A DNA stretch of 64,000 nucleotides, from assembly GCF_000442255.1 (NCBI RefSeq), contig NZ_KE557273.1:973661-1037660 (forward strand), written 5' to 3'. A model generated the notes under the pieces. That model had not been told where the DNA came from and made no database searches. It saw only the letters and a list, made by a program, of their open reading frames with translations. This document shows positions 17,740 through 26,098 of the stretch, in pieces. The position numbers and the translations under genes are program-made. Numbering within the stretch: the stretch's first letter is position 1; every line of letters starts with the position of its first letter. The stretch is from Salipiger mucosus DSM 16094 (GTDB lineage Bacteria > Pseudomonadota > Alphaproteobacteria > Rhodobacterales > Rhodobacteraceae).

Positions 17740-18732
17740 ATGACCTTCAACATCTCTCGTCGTGGACTGATGGGCGGCGCCGCCGCGATGGCCGCCATGG
17801 GCAGCCTGCCGATGCGGGCACGTGCCGCCACGGTCTTCCGCTACGGCAACGCGGGCGGCCCGCAGACCGTCTCGAACACCTTCAACGCGGCGCTCTCCGA
17901 GGCGCTGGCCGAAAAGACCGACGGCGAGATCAGCTTCGAGATCTTCGCCGGCACCCTCGGCGGCGAAAAGGACCTGATCGAGTCCATGGCCCTCGGCAGC
18001 CTCGACATCTACAACGGCGCCTACACCGGCACGCCGGAATTCGACATCCTCTATTCGCCCTACTTCTTCCGCGACGCCCAGCACGCCAAGGCCGTCATGT
18101 CGACCGAGATCGGCGACATGGCCAGCAAGGCGCTCTCCGAGCGCTACGATTCCAAGCTGCTCGGCGTGGGCCGGCTCGGCTCCTACAACCTGATGCTCAA
18201 GGATCCGATCGAGAGCCTCGAGGACCTCAAGGGCCGCAAGATCCGCGCGCCGCAGATCAAGGGCTGCATCGAGGCGCTCGACTTCTTCGGCGCGATCCCG
18301 ACGCCCATCCCCTTCAACGAGGTCTACCTCTCGCTGCAGTCGGGCATCGTCGACGGCGTCCTGACCGCCCTCAACCCCGCGGTGCAGTTCAAGTTCTACG
18401 AGGTCTGCAAGCACGTCGTCGTCCCCGACTTCGGCCTCGCCCTCGACAAGGAGGTGATCTCCAACGCCGCCTGGAACTCGATGACGCCCGAGCAGCAGGA
18501 GATCATGCAGACCACCTTCGACGAGCTCGAGGTCACCGACTACTACGAGGTCGGCGTCGCGCAGAAGGACAAGGACTTCGCCGCCTGGGCCGAGGCCAAC
18601 GGCGACGACGCGCTGATCGACCTCGATGCCTCCGGCCTCGTCGAGCAGATGGGCCCCGTGAACGAGCGCCTCGCCAACGAGACCTTCGACGAGGGCGCCT
18701 GGGAGACGATCAACGCTGTCGAGGCGTCCTGA
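17740..18732 (+). CDS. TRAP transporter substrate-binding protein (DctP type)
   Basis: 330-residue periplasmic solute receptor. The N-terminus has a twin-arginine-like motif (ISRRGLMGG) followed by a hydrophobic stretch and MRARAATV, suggesting export by Tat or Sec. DctP features include the FAGTLGGEKDLIESMALGSL region and the conserved ligand-contacting arginine area DLKGRKIRAPQIK, followed by FNEVYLSLQSGIVDG. It is preceded by an AGGAGC ribosome-binding site. As the last transporter gene it leads directly into enzyme genes on the same strand, consistent with one long operon up to about 27163. Confidence 0.95.
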   Translation: MTFNISRRGLMGGAAAMAAMGSLPMRARAATVFRYGNAGGPQTVSNTFNAALSEALAEKTDGEISFEIFAGTLGGEKDLIESMALGSLDIYNGAYTGTPEFDILYSPYFFRDAQHAKAVMSTEIGDMASKALSERYDSKLLGVGRLGSYNLMLKDPIESLEDLKGRKIRAPQIKGCIEALDFFGAIPTPIPFNEVYLSLQSGIVDGVLTALNPAVQFKFYEVCKHVVVPDFGLALDKEVISNAAWNSMTPEQQEIMQTTFDELEVTDYYEVGVAQKDKDFAAWAEANGDDALIDLDASGLVEQMGPVNERLANETFDEGAWETINAVEAS

Positions 18733-18764
18733 TCCCGCGACCTGACTGACAAGGAGGCCCCGCC

Positions 18765-19100
18765 ATGGGCATGATGCAACACCCCACCGGTCTGCCGATG
18801 AAACCCGAGCAGACCTTCTTCAAGGACCCGGCCATCGACCGTCTCCTGGCCATGATCATGACCATGGCGGCCGAGCTGAACGTCACCCGCGACCGGCTCG
18901 CCACCATGGAAATGCTCATGGCCGAGGGCAAGCCGGTCACGCCGCAGGCGCTCGACGCGTTCGAGCCGACGCCCGAGCAGGCCGAGACCCTCGCCGCCGC
19001 GCGCCAGTCCTTCAGCGACGAGCTGATGTTCTGCACGCTCGGCATCGAGGCCTCGCTCGGCGCGCCCGAGGACGGCGTGGACCAGTTCAACAAGGAATGA
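18765..19100 (+). CDS. Hypothetical protein, 111 residues
   Basis: No named family recognised. The sequence is helix-prone and Met-rich near the start (MGMMQHPTGLPMKPEQTFFK), with a central PAIDRLLAMIMTMAAELNVT helix and an acidic C-terminus. No signal peptide is visible. AAGGAGG upstream of ATG 18765 is a strong ribosome-binding site, and codon use matches its neighbours, so it is very likely translated. It lies between the TRAP receptor and a methyltransferase in the module B operon. A small-subunit or chaperone role for a neighbouring enzyme is possible but unsupported. Confidence 0.75.
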   Translation: MGMMQHPTGLPMKPEQTFFKDPAIDRLLAMIMTMAAELNVTRDRLATMEMLMAEGKPVTPQALDAFEPTPEQAETLAAARQSFSDELMFCTLGIEASLGAPEDGVDQFNKE

Positions 19101-19147
19101 CCCCGGTGGGGGCCCTCGGGCCCCGACCGTCCCTCACGGAGACGACG

Positions 19148-20215
19148 ATGTTCGACGATATCCCCCGGAACCGGCCTTTCGACGCCTACCAGGCCTTCGT
19201 TCTCGACTGCAAACTCTACTGGACCCGCCAGATCTTCCCCGAGCTGCGCAAGCGCTACGCGGCCCAGGGCGGCGCGCCGCAGACCGGCGCCGATGTCGCC
19301 GAGATGATGGCCGACGACACCACCGCGCAGTTCTTCGGCTGGTACGAACGCCACCTCCAGCGCATGAAGTATTCCGGCCAGCGCGGCCTCGCGGTGCACT
19401 ATTCGCATTATCGCGAGGAGATCGCGGCGGGCCTGAACGCCGAGGTGCCCGAGCGCCTGCTCGACATCGACCCGGCCTTCGAGCAGCCCGAGTATTACAC
19501 CAACATCGACATCCACCAGCACCCGGGCGGCGTCTGGTCGGACGAGATCGCGGGCTACGTCTACGAGCGCGGCGCGCAGTCCACCGCGCCGATGATAAAG
19601 AAGCACGCGAGCCTCTGGGACCGCGTCAAGATGCAGGCGATGGAGCGCGCGGGTCCGGACGTTCGCCGCGTGGTCGACCTGGGCTGCGGCTTCGGCGCCT
19701 CGACCCTGCCGTTCTACGCCGAGAGCCCCGAGATCGACGTCGTCGGCATCGAGCTGTCGGCCCCCTGCCTGCGCCTCGCCGCGCAGCGCGCCGCCGAGGC
19801 GCAGGCCCAGAACGTGCTCTTCAAGCAGGCCGACGCGATGGACACCGGCCTCGAGGAGGGCACCTCGGACATCGTCACCTCGACCATGATGCTGCACGAG
19901 ATGCCGCCCTCGCACATCAAGGGGGTCTTCAAGGAAAGCCACCGCCTGCTCAAGCCGGGCGGCGTGTCGATCCACCTCGACTTCCTCGTGCGCGACGATC
20001 CCTTCAAGGAATACGTCCACTACGGCCACTCGGCCCGCAACAACGAGCCCTTCATGGTGCCGCTCAACAAGATGGACGTGCTGCAGGCCCACAAGGACGC
20101 CGGCTTCGACGATGTCGAGATCGTGCCCTTCGAGGAATTCGACGGCGCGCTCGATCCCTCGATGACCTCCTGGCGCTTCCCCTGGACGCTCATCATCGCC
20201 CGCAAGTCGGCCTGA
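19148..20215 (+). CDS. Class I SAM-dependent methyltransferase
   Basis: 355-residue protein. The C-terminal two thirds form a Rossmann methyltransferase: motif I VVDLGCGFGASTLPF, an acidic strand-2 end (VVGIELSAPC), a motif II-like DIVTSTMMLHEMP and a post-motif LLKPGGVSIHLDFL. The first ~150 residues (FDDIPRNRPFDAYQAFVLD, YTNIDIHQHPGGVW) are a separate N-terminal region that may bind substrate. ATG 19148 is preceded by GGAG; a reading from 19097 would overlap the previous gene and begin with low-complexity residues. The stop overlaps the SDR start (TGATG). An O- or C-methylation step in the pathway is inferred from context. Confidence 0.88.
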   Translation: MFDDIPRNRPFDAYQAFVLDCKLYWTRQIFPELRKRYAAQGGAPQTGADVAEMMADDTTAQFFGWYERHLQRMKYSGQRGLAVHYSHYREEIAAGLNAEVPERLLDIDPAFEQPEYYTNIDIHQHPGGVWSDEIAGYVYERGAQSTAPMIKKHASLWDRVKMQAMERAGPDVRRVVDLGCGFGASTLPFYAESPEIDVVGIELSAPCLRLAAQRAAEAQAQNVLFKQADAMDTGLEEGTSDIVTSTMMLHEMPPSHIKGVFKESHRLLKPGGVSIHLDFLVRDDPFKEYVHYGHSARNNEPFMVPLNKMDVLQAHKDAGFDDVEIVPFEEFDGALDPSMTSWRFPWTLIIARKSA

Positions 20216-20943
20216 TGGGCGCTCTCGTCGACCTGGGCGGTCTGCGCCTGCTCGTGATGGGCGGCGCGGCCGGGATCGGGCAATCCTGCACCGAGCTGGC
20301 CCTCGCCGCGGGCGCAAGCGTGGCCGTCTCGCATCTCCCCGGCGAGACGGCGCCGGTCCCCCATGCCTTCGTCTGCGACGTCACCGACGCGGCGCAGGTC
20401 ACGGCGGCCGTCGACGGCGCCGCCGCGGCGCTGGGCGGACTCGGCGCGGTGATCCTGACCGCGGGCATCTTCGATCACCGCGGGGTCGAGGAAACCTCCG
20501 ACGAGGACTGGGCGCGCATCGTCGCGCTCAACCTCACCGGCCCGTTCCACGCCGGCCGCGCCGTGGCGCCGCATTTCCGCGCGGCGGGCGGCGGCTCGCT
20601 GGTGCTCTTCTCCAGCCAGATCGGCCTCGTCGGTCACCGCCGCGCCACCGGCTACGCCGCCACCAAGGGCGGCGTGAACGGGCTCACCCGCACGCTCGCG
20701 ATCGAGTTCTCGGCCTTCGGCGCGCGCTGCAACGCGGTCGCGCCGGGGCCCATCGAGACCCCCATGACCGCCACCGCCCGCTCGGACCCCGAGCGCGCGA
20801 AGAAGCTGCTCGAGGCCGTGCCGCTGGGCCGCTTCGGACGCCCCGAAGAGATCGCCCGCACGGCGCTCTTCCTCGCCGCCCCGGCCTCGGCCTACGTGAC
20901 CGGGCACATCCTCGTCGCCGACGGCGGCGTCACCGCCATCTGA
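20215..20943 (+). CDS. Short-chain dehydrogenase/reductase (SDR)
   Basis: 242-residue classical SDR. It has the glycine-rich cofactor loop MGGAAGIGQSC, an NNAG-equivalent LTAGIFD, the catalytic Ser strand LVLFSSQIGLVG, the catalytic Y-x3-K (GYAATKGGVNGL), and the C-terminal APGPIETPM and HILVADGGVTAI. The loop after strand 2 lacks the Arg typical of NADP preference, so NAD(H) is possible. It begins within the stop of the methyltransferase gene. It is intact, in contrast to the broken SDR at 12041, and could carry out the equivalent reaction for both modules. Confidence 0.93.
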   Translation: MGALVDLGGLRLLVMGGAAGIGQSCTELALAAGASVAVSHLPGETAPVPHAFVCDVTDAAQVTAAVDGAAAALGGLGAVILTAGIFDHRGVEETSDEDWARIVALNLTGPFHAGRAVAPHFRAAGGGSLVLFSSQIGLVGHRRATGYAATKGGVNGLTRTLAIEFSAFGARCNAVAPGPIETPMTATARSDPERAKKLLEAVPLGRFGRPEEIARTALFLAAPASAYVTGHILVADGGVTAI

Positions 20944-20977
20944 GGACAGCCATGACCCGCCGGATGACCCCTATTAC

Positions 20978-21481
20978 GTGCAGGAGGACGACACCCTCGA
21001 CGAGATGGCCGAGGTCCTGAAGCCCGCCCTCGACTTCGAGGAGGGCGACATCGAACGCCTCTCGCCCGAGGCGAAGAACCTCTTCTCGGGCCGCCGGCAC
21101 CTCGGCATCGACTGGCTCGACCGCTACGAGATCGTGGTCGAGGTCACCGCCGCCCCCGGCGGCTGCGGCTGCGGCATCGCCGAGGGCCAGCGCATCGTCT
21201 TCGACATGCGCCACAAGGTGAAGCCCGAGCTTTCCGACGCGCCGCTCTGCGTGCACCTGATGTCGCCCGTGCTGTCGATCTTCTACATGACCTTCGACCG
21301 CGCCGCCGAGGGGCTGAACCCGCTCACCTGCATCTGGCAATACGTCGAATGCCCGATGACCGGCGCCGACCACGGCGCGGGCAAGGCGCTCGCGCAGGTC
21401 CACATCCGCGACGCGCAGACCCACGAGCCCGTCACCGACCGCCACCCGGCGGGCTCCGACGCGCGGGAGGACGCGCAATGA
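20978..21481 (+). CDS. Small conserved protein, possibly TIGR04076-like (5' end uncertain)
   Basis: About 167 residues from a GTG at 20978. The core reads RYEIVVEVTAAPGGCGCGIAE, RIVFDMRHKVKP, APLCVHLMSPVLS and LTCIWQYVECPMTG. The order of an N-terminal strand, a GxC-like turn, a hydrophobic LC helix and a late C-P resembles the TIGR04076 family, but this is a pattern match only. An ATG at 20952 lies in another frame; restoring one base there would give a natural start MT.PPDDPYYVQEDD, so the 5' end may carry a one-base error or the gene may use GTG. It is paralogous to the next gene and coupled to it by ATGA. Confidence 0.7.
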   Translation: MQEDDTLDEMAEVLKPALDFEEGDIERLSPEAKNLFSGRRHLGIDWLDRYEIVVEVTAAPGGCGCGIAEGQRIVFDMRHKVKPELSDAPLCVHLMSPVLSIFYMTFDRAAEGLNPLTCIWQYVECPMTGADHGAGKALAQVHIRDAQTHEPVTDRHPAGSDAREDAQ

Positions 21482-21831
21482 GCCTGCCCAACGCCATGAC
21501 CCCCGAGGACCTGCGCCTCGTCGCCACCGTGACCCGCGCCTTCCACTGCGCCAACAAGATCCACGAGGACGAGACCTTCGTCTTCGACCACAAGGGCCGG
21601 CTGCTCGCGGACCAGTCCAGCGCCAACCTCTGCATCGGCATGATCTGCAAGCTGCAGCCCGCGCTCATGATGGCGCAGGACCGGCTGGCCGAGGGGCTGC
21701 ACCCCGTGGGCCGCTACGCCCATTTCGACTGCTTCGACACCGGCATCGACCACGGCGGCACCGGCAAGGTCTACGTCGAGATGTCGCTTGTCGACGCGCG
21801 CACCGGGCAGGAGGTCCCCAAGCCGGAATGA
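21478..21831 (+). CDS. Small conserved protein, paralog of the preceding gene
   Basis: 117 residues from ATG 21478, which overlaps the preceding stop (ATGA). The core reads RAFHCANKIHEDETFVFDHKG, NLCIGMICKLQPALMMAQDR, AEGLHPVGRYAHFDCFDTG and IDHGGTGKVYVEMSLVDA. Many positions line up with the previous protein: FD near the start, LC-x-M-x-P-L, DR-AEGL-P, a late Cys, and DHG-GK. The pair therefore arose by tandem duplication and may form a heteromer. The several conserved His, Cys and Asp residues suggest metal binding, which is only an inference. Its stop overlaps the ATG of the OYE-type gene. Confidence 0.75.
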   Translation: MSLPNAMTPEDLRLVATVTRAFHCANKIHEDETFVFDHKGRLLADQSSANLCIGMICKLQPALMMAQDRLAEGLHPVGRYAHFDCFDTGIDHGGTGKVYVEMSLVDARTGQEVPKPE

Positions 21832-23771
21832 GCCGCTACGACCGCGTGATGCAACCCTTCGACCTGGCCGGCGTCGAGGTCCGCAACCGCATCTTCCTGC
21901 CGGCCCACACCACGAATTTCGGCGTCGACTTCCTGCCGACCCGGCGCCACGTCGCCTACCTGCGCGAACGCGCCCGCACCGTGGGCCTCGTCATCGTCGA
22001 GCCGCTGCGCGTGCACCGCACCTCGCTGGGCCGCTCCGGCGGACTCTCGGGCTCGGACCGCCGCGCGCTCGACGGGCTGCGCCGCATCGTCGAGGCGATC
22101 CGCGAGGAGGGCGCCCGCGCCTTCGTCCAGATCACCCACGCCGGCCGCCACGGCCCCAACGACACCCACGGCCTGCCCGCATGGGGCCCCTCGGCGATCC
22201 CCTGGGTCGCGGGCGGCGAGATCCCCCATGCCATGACCCGCGCCGAGATGACCGAGGTCCGCGAGGCCTACCTCGAGACGGCGGGCCTTGCCGCCGAGGC
22301 GGGCTTCGAGGGCATGGAGGTGCACATCGGCCACGGCCACCTGCTGCACCAGTTCCTCTCGCCCGCCGCCAACGCGCGCGAGGATGACTACGGCGGCTCG
22401 CTCGAGAACCGCCTGCGCTTCCCGCTCGAGGTGGTCGAGGCCGTCACCCGCGAGATGCAGGGCATCATGCCCGTCGGCCTGCGCACCAGCGTCGACGACG
22501 TCCAGCCCGGCGCCCTCGGCCCCGAGGAGCAGCGCGAGATCACCGCCCGCGCCGTCAAGGTGCCGGGCGTGGCCTTCTTCAACGCCTCGGTCGCGGCCTA
22601 CCAGTGGCCCTCGATCGGCCACCACGTCGCCGACATGGCCCATCCGCCGCATCCCTTCCGCGACCTGACCGAGGCCCTGCGCCCGGTCATCGGCAAGCTG
22701 CCGCTGCTCACCGCCAACCGCTACCGCACCCTGGCCGAGGCCGAGGACACGCTCGCGCGCGGGAGCATCGACATGGTCGGCATGAACCGCGCCCACATGG
22801 CCGACCCGCAGCTCATCGACAAGGCGCTCGAGGGCCGCGACGACCAGATCCGCCCCTGCGTCGCGCACAACTTCTGCATCGGGCAGGTGGGGGCGCACCG
22901 TCCCATTTCCTGCATGATGAACCCCCGCGTCGGCCGCGAGGACCACTGGTCCGAGCAGCCGCCCCGCACCATGTCGCCGCGCCGCGTACTTGTGATCGGC
23001 GGCGGTCCCTCGGGGCTCGAGGCCGCGCGCCTCGCCGCCCTCGCGGGCCACGAGGTCACGCTCCGGGAACGCGCCGTGACCCTTGGCGGCGTGCTCAACG
23101 TGGCGGGCACAGGCACCGGGCGCAGCGACCTGCACCGCATGCGCGACTGGCTCACCGGCGCGGTCCGGCGCGCGGGCGTCACCCTGCACACCGGCTCCGA
23201 GGTCACGCCCGAGGCCGTCGCAGCGGCACGCCCCGATACGGTCATCCTCGCCTGCGGCGCCGCCCGCAGCGCCGCGCCCCTCGCGGGGCTTCCGGCGCTG
23301 ACCGCCGACCGGGCGCTTTCCATGCCGCGCGACTGGGAGGGCAGGCGCGTCGCGATCCGCGACGACGAGGGCTCCTGGGCCACGCTTTCCGTGGCCGAGA
23401 CGCTGGCCGCCGCAGGGGCCACGGTCGAGATCTTCCAGGCCTCGACCACGCCGCTCTGGGCGGTCTCGCTCTATTCGCGCATGACCGCGCTCGAACGCCT
23501 CGCCGCCGCGGGCGTCACCTTCCGCCTCGGCCACGTCCTCACCGGCGGCGCCGACGGCATGCTCGAGGCCACCATCCCCATGCAGCAGCGCGCGCAGGGC
23601 TTCGGCCCCTACGACACCCTCGTGCACGCCGCGCCCGGCCGGGCCGCCACCGCGCTGCAATCCGCGCTCGAAGAGCGCGGCCTGCATCCCCTCACCATCG
23701 GCGACGCCACCGCGCCCCGCACGCTCTTCGAGGCGATGCAGGACGCCAACCGCATCGCCCGCGTGCTCTAG
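21828..23771 (+). CDS. OYE-type NADH:flavin oxidoreductase fused to an FAD/NAD(P)H module
   Basis: 647 residues with the same architecture as the protein at 1020-3005. The FMN TIM barrel spans residues ~5-335 (GMEVHIGHGHLLHQFLSPAA, DDYGGSLENRLRF), and an FAD/NAD(P) module begins at RRVLVIGGGPSGLEAAR. The interdomain Fe-S motif reads C344-x2-H347-x2-C350-x11-C362, so the second Cys ligand is His. The paralog has Ala at the same position, 347. Members reduce enoyl or dienone C=C bonds, demethylate amines, or reduce bile-acid-type enones. It overlaps the upstream small gene by ATGA and precedes a GMC oxidoreductase gene. Substrate unknown. Confidence 0.92.
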   Translation: MSRYDRVMQPFDLAGVEVRNRIFLPAHTTNFGVDFLPTRRHVAYLRERARTVGLVIVEPLRVHRTSLGRSGGLSGSDRRALDGLRRIVEAIREEGARAFVQITHAGRHGPNDTHGLPAWGPSAIPWVAGGEIPHAMTRAEMTEVREAYLETAGLAAEAGFEGMEVHIGHGHLLHQFLSPAANAREDDYGGSLENRLRFPLEVVEAVTREMQGIMPVGLRTSVDDVQPGALGPEEQREITARAVKVPGVAFFNASVAAYQWPSIGHHVADMAHPPHPFRDLTEALRPVIGKLPLLTANRYRTLAEAEDTLARGSIDMVGMNRAHMADPQLIDKALEGRDDQIRPCVAHNFCIGQVGAHRPISCMMNPRVGREDHWSEQPPRTMSPRRVLVIGGGPSGLEAARLAALAGHEVTLRERAVTLGGVLNVAGTGTGRSDLHRMRDWLTGAVRRAGVTLHTGSEVTPEAVAAARPDTVILACGAARSAAPLAGLPALTADRALSMPRDWEGRRVAIRDDEGSWATLSVAETLAAAGATVEIFQASTTPLWAVSLYSRMTALERLAAAGVTFRLGHVLTGGADGMLEATIPMQQRAQGFGPYDTLVHAAPGRAATALQSALEERGLHPLTIGDATAPRTLFEAMQDANRIARVL

Positions 23772-23783
23772 AAGGACACCGCC

Positions 23784-25412
23784 ATGCCCACCCTCAACGC
23801 GGACGTGATCGTGATCGGCTCCGGCTCCGCCGGGGCCACCGCCGCCGGCCGGATCGCCATGCAGGGCGGCGCCCGCGTCATGGTGATCGAGGCCGGGGGG
23901 CGCGACTGGAACCCGCTCCTGCGCGTCCCGCTCATGACCGGCATCCTGCTGCGCAACCGCTACGCCAACTGGTTCTACCACACCGAGCCCGAGCCCAACC
24001 TCGGCAACCGCCGCATCTTCTGGCCGCGCGGCAAGGTGCTGGGCGGCTCCTCGGCGATCAACGGCATGGTCTGGACCCGGGGGCTGCCCTCGGACTACGA
24101 CCACTGGGCGCAGATGGGCCTGCCCGACTGGTCCTGGGACAAGGTCCTGCGCAGCTACCGCGAGATCGAGGGCCACTGGGCCGGCGAGACCGAGGTGCAC
24201 GGCGGCTCCGGCCCGCAGCGGCTCTCGACCTACGACGCGATCAACCCGCTCTCGCAGGCCTTCCTCGACGCGGGCCAGCAGGCCGGCCACGCGCGCACCA
24301 GTGATTTCAACGGCCCCGCGCCCGACGGGGTGGGCCGCTACGACTACACCATCTCCGGCGGCCGCCGGATGAGCGCCGCCAGCGCCTTCCTCGATCCCGC
24401 GAAGGAGGGCGGCAACCTGCAGGTGCTGACCGGCGCCCGCGTCCTGCGGATCGTCACCGAGCGCGGCCGCGCCACCGGCGTCGAGCTGGCCATCGGGCGC
24501 CGCCGCGTGACCGTCCACGCGGGCCACGAGATCATCCTCTCGGCGGGCACGGTGAACTCGCCGCAGATCCTCATGCTCTCGGGCATCGGCCCGGCCGACG
24601 CGCTGCGCGGGCACGGCATCGACGTGGTGGCCGACAGCCCCGGCGTCGGGCAGAACCTGCGCGACCACCTGCTCGTGCGCGTCGAATACGACTGCACGCA
24701 GCCCGTCACGCTGCACAACCTGCTGCGCGCCGACCGCGCCGGCATGGCGCTGCTCGAGGCGCTGGGGCGCGGCACCGGCCCCGCCGCGCGCTTCCCGCTC
24801 GAGGCAGGCGCCTTCCTGCGCAGCGACCCGGCCCTCGACGAGGCCGACCTGCAGGCGCATTTCCTGCCCGGCCGCTCCACCGCCGCCGTGCGCATGCCCT
24901 TCGGCGGCCAGCCCGACCGCGGCCACGGCTTCTTCGCCAACGTCTACCAGATGCGCCCCGACAGCACCGGCGAGATCGCCCTGCGCTCCGCCGATCCCTT
25001 CGACGCGCCCTCCATCCGGCCCAACTACCTCTCGGCCCCGCGCGACCTCGCGGTGCTGCGCTCGGGCGTCCGCCAGCTGCGCGAGATCTTCGCCCAGCCC
25101 GCCTTCGACGCCTTCCGCGGCGCCGAATGCGCCCCCGGGCCCGACCGCCAGACCGACGCCGAGCTCGACGCATGGATCCGGCAGGTCGCCGACACGGTCT
25201 TCCACCCCGTCGGCACATGCCGCATGGGCGCCGATCCGGCCTCGGTCGTCGACGGCCAGCTCCGCCTGCGCGGGATCGAGGGGCTGCGCGTGGCCGATGC
25301 CTCGGTCATGCCGACCATGCCCTCTTGCAACACCGGCGCGCCCTCGCAGATGATCGGCGCCAAGGCCGCCGACTTCGTCATCGCAGACCTCACGGGAAAG
25401 GCCGTCGCATGA
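23784..25412 (+). CDS. GMC-family oxidoreductase (choline/alcohol dehydrogenase-like)
   Basis: 542-residue FAD enzyme. The N-terminal motif is VIVIGSGSAGATAAGRIA with a typical ..VIEAGG strand end. Further motifs are WPRGKVLGGSSAINGMVWTRG (GMC signature 1) and AGTVNSPQILMLSGIGPAD (GMC signature 2). The C-terminal catalytic region reads VFHPVGTCRMGADPASVVD with a later MPTMPSCNTGAPSQMIGAKAAD. It lacks the four-Cys insert of the protein at 10334 and belongs to the choline-dehydrogenase-like branch. It overlaps the next gene by ATGA. It would oxidise an alcohol group in the module B pathway; the substrate cannot be named. Confidence 0.95.
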   Translation: MPTLNADVIVIGSGSAGATAAGRIAMQGGARVMVIEAGGRDWNPLLRVPLMTGILLRNRYANWFYHTEPEPNLGNRRIFWPRGKVLGGSSAINGMVWTRGLPSDYDHWAQMGLPDWSWDKVLRSYREIEGHWAGETEVHGGSGPQRLSTYDAINPLSQAFLDAGQQAGHARTSDFNGPAPDGVGRYDYTISGGRRMSAASAFLDPAKEGGNLQVLTGARVLRIVTERGRATGVELAIGRRRVTVHAGHEIILSAGTVNSPQILMLSGIGPADALRGHGIDVVADSPGVGQNLRDHLLVRVEYDCTQPVTLHNLLRADRAGMALLEALGRGTGPAARFPLEAGAFLRSDPALDEADLQAHFLPGRSTAAVRMPFGGQPDRGHGFFANVYQMRPDSTGEIALRSADPFDAPSIRPNYLSAPRDLAVLRSGVRQLREIFAQPAFDAFRGAECAPGPDRQTDAELDAWIRQVADTVFHPVGTCRMGADPASVVDGQLRLRGIEGLRVADASVMPTMPSCNTGAPSQMIGAKAADFVIADLTGKAVA

Positions 25413-26098
25413 ACCTCGAGACTGACCTCGCAGACCTGAAGGCCAAGCGCGGCTACCTGCTGCCGCACCACGGCCTCCTGGCCATGACCGCGCCCAACCT
25501 GCTGGCGGGCTACGACGCGGCCTATACCGCGCTCGCGCTCGAGGACCGCGTGCTCTCGCACCACGACCGCGAATTCGTCTGGCTCGCCATCCTGATCGCC
25601 GCCGACGAGGCGCATGCCACGCATCACATCGCCAAGTTCCACGCCGCGCACGGCACCCCCGAGGAACTCGCCGCCGTGCTGCGCCTCACCGCCACCGTCT
25701 GCGGCTTCCGCGCCTTCCGCTTCACGCAGGAGCACTGGAAGACGCTGCTCCCCGAGGTCGACGTGCCCGCCGAATGGCGCCGCGCGGTGACCGCCGCGGG
25801 CGAGGGCGCGCCGCCCGACCTCGTCCAGATGGCGGCCTGCACCGTGCAGATCTGCATGGGCGACTGGGAGGGCCTGCGCTGGCAGCTGCGCGACGCCTAC
25901 GCCGCCGGCGTCGACGAGATGGCCCTCTCCGAGGCGCTCTCGCTGACCATGTTCCCGGCCTCGGTGCCCTATTTCGTCACCACCGCGCAGATCTGGCGCG
26001 AGATGATCCGCGCCGGCGAGCTGGACGCGACCGAGCCCTTCCTCACCTGGGCGCATTTCCCGGGGCAGGGCGGTCACGGGGGCGGCCCCGATGACTGA
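25409..26098 (+). CDS. Carboxymuconolactone decarboxylase/AhpD-like protein (first of a tandem pair)
   Basis: 229-residue helical protein. It begins LETDLADLKAKRGYLLPHHG and has the CMD-like core LSHHDREFVWLAILIAADEAHATHHIAKF, with Glu and paired His where AhpD-type proteins place proton-relay and Cys residues. There is no CxxC, so it is not a canonical AhpD peroxidase. It is about 30% longer than single-domain CMD proteins, with a second helical half (LVQMAACTVQICMGDWEGL) that may be a degenerate repeat. It overlaps the next gene, its paralog, by 8 bp. A binding or lyase role in the module is possible; function is unknown. Confidence 0.78.
   Translation: MNLETDLADLKAKRGYLLPHHGLLAMTAPNLLAGYDAAYTALALEDRVLSHHDREFVWLAILIAADEAHATHHIAKFHAAHGTPEELAAVLRLTATVCGFRAFRFTQEHWKTLLPEVDVPAEWRRAVTAAGEGAPPDLVQMAACTVQICMGDWEGLRWQLRDAYAAGVDEMALSEALSLTMFPASVPYFVTTAQIWREMIRAGELDATEPFLTWAHFPGQGGHGGGPDD

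Noticed and set aside
21771-25205. Very long minus-strand open frame opposite the OYE and GMC genes
   Set aside because: It is a mirror frame created by high GC; its translation is low-complexity (His, Arg, Gly, Ala rich) and shows no domain, while the plus-strand proteins are clear family members.
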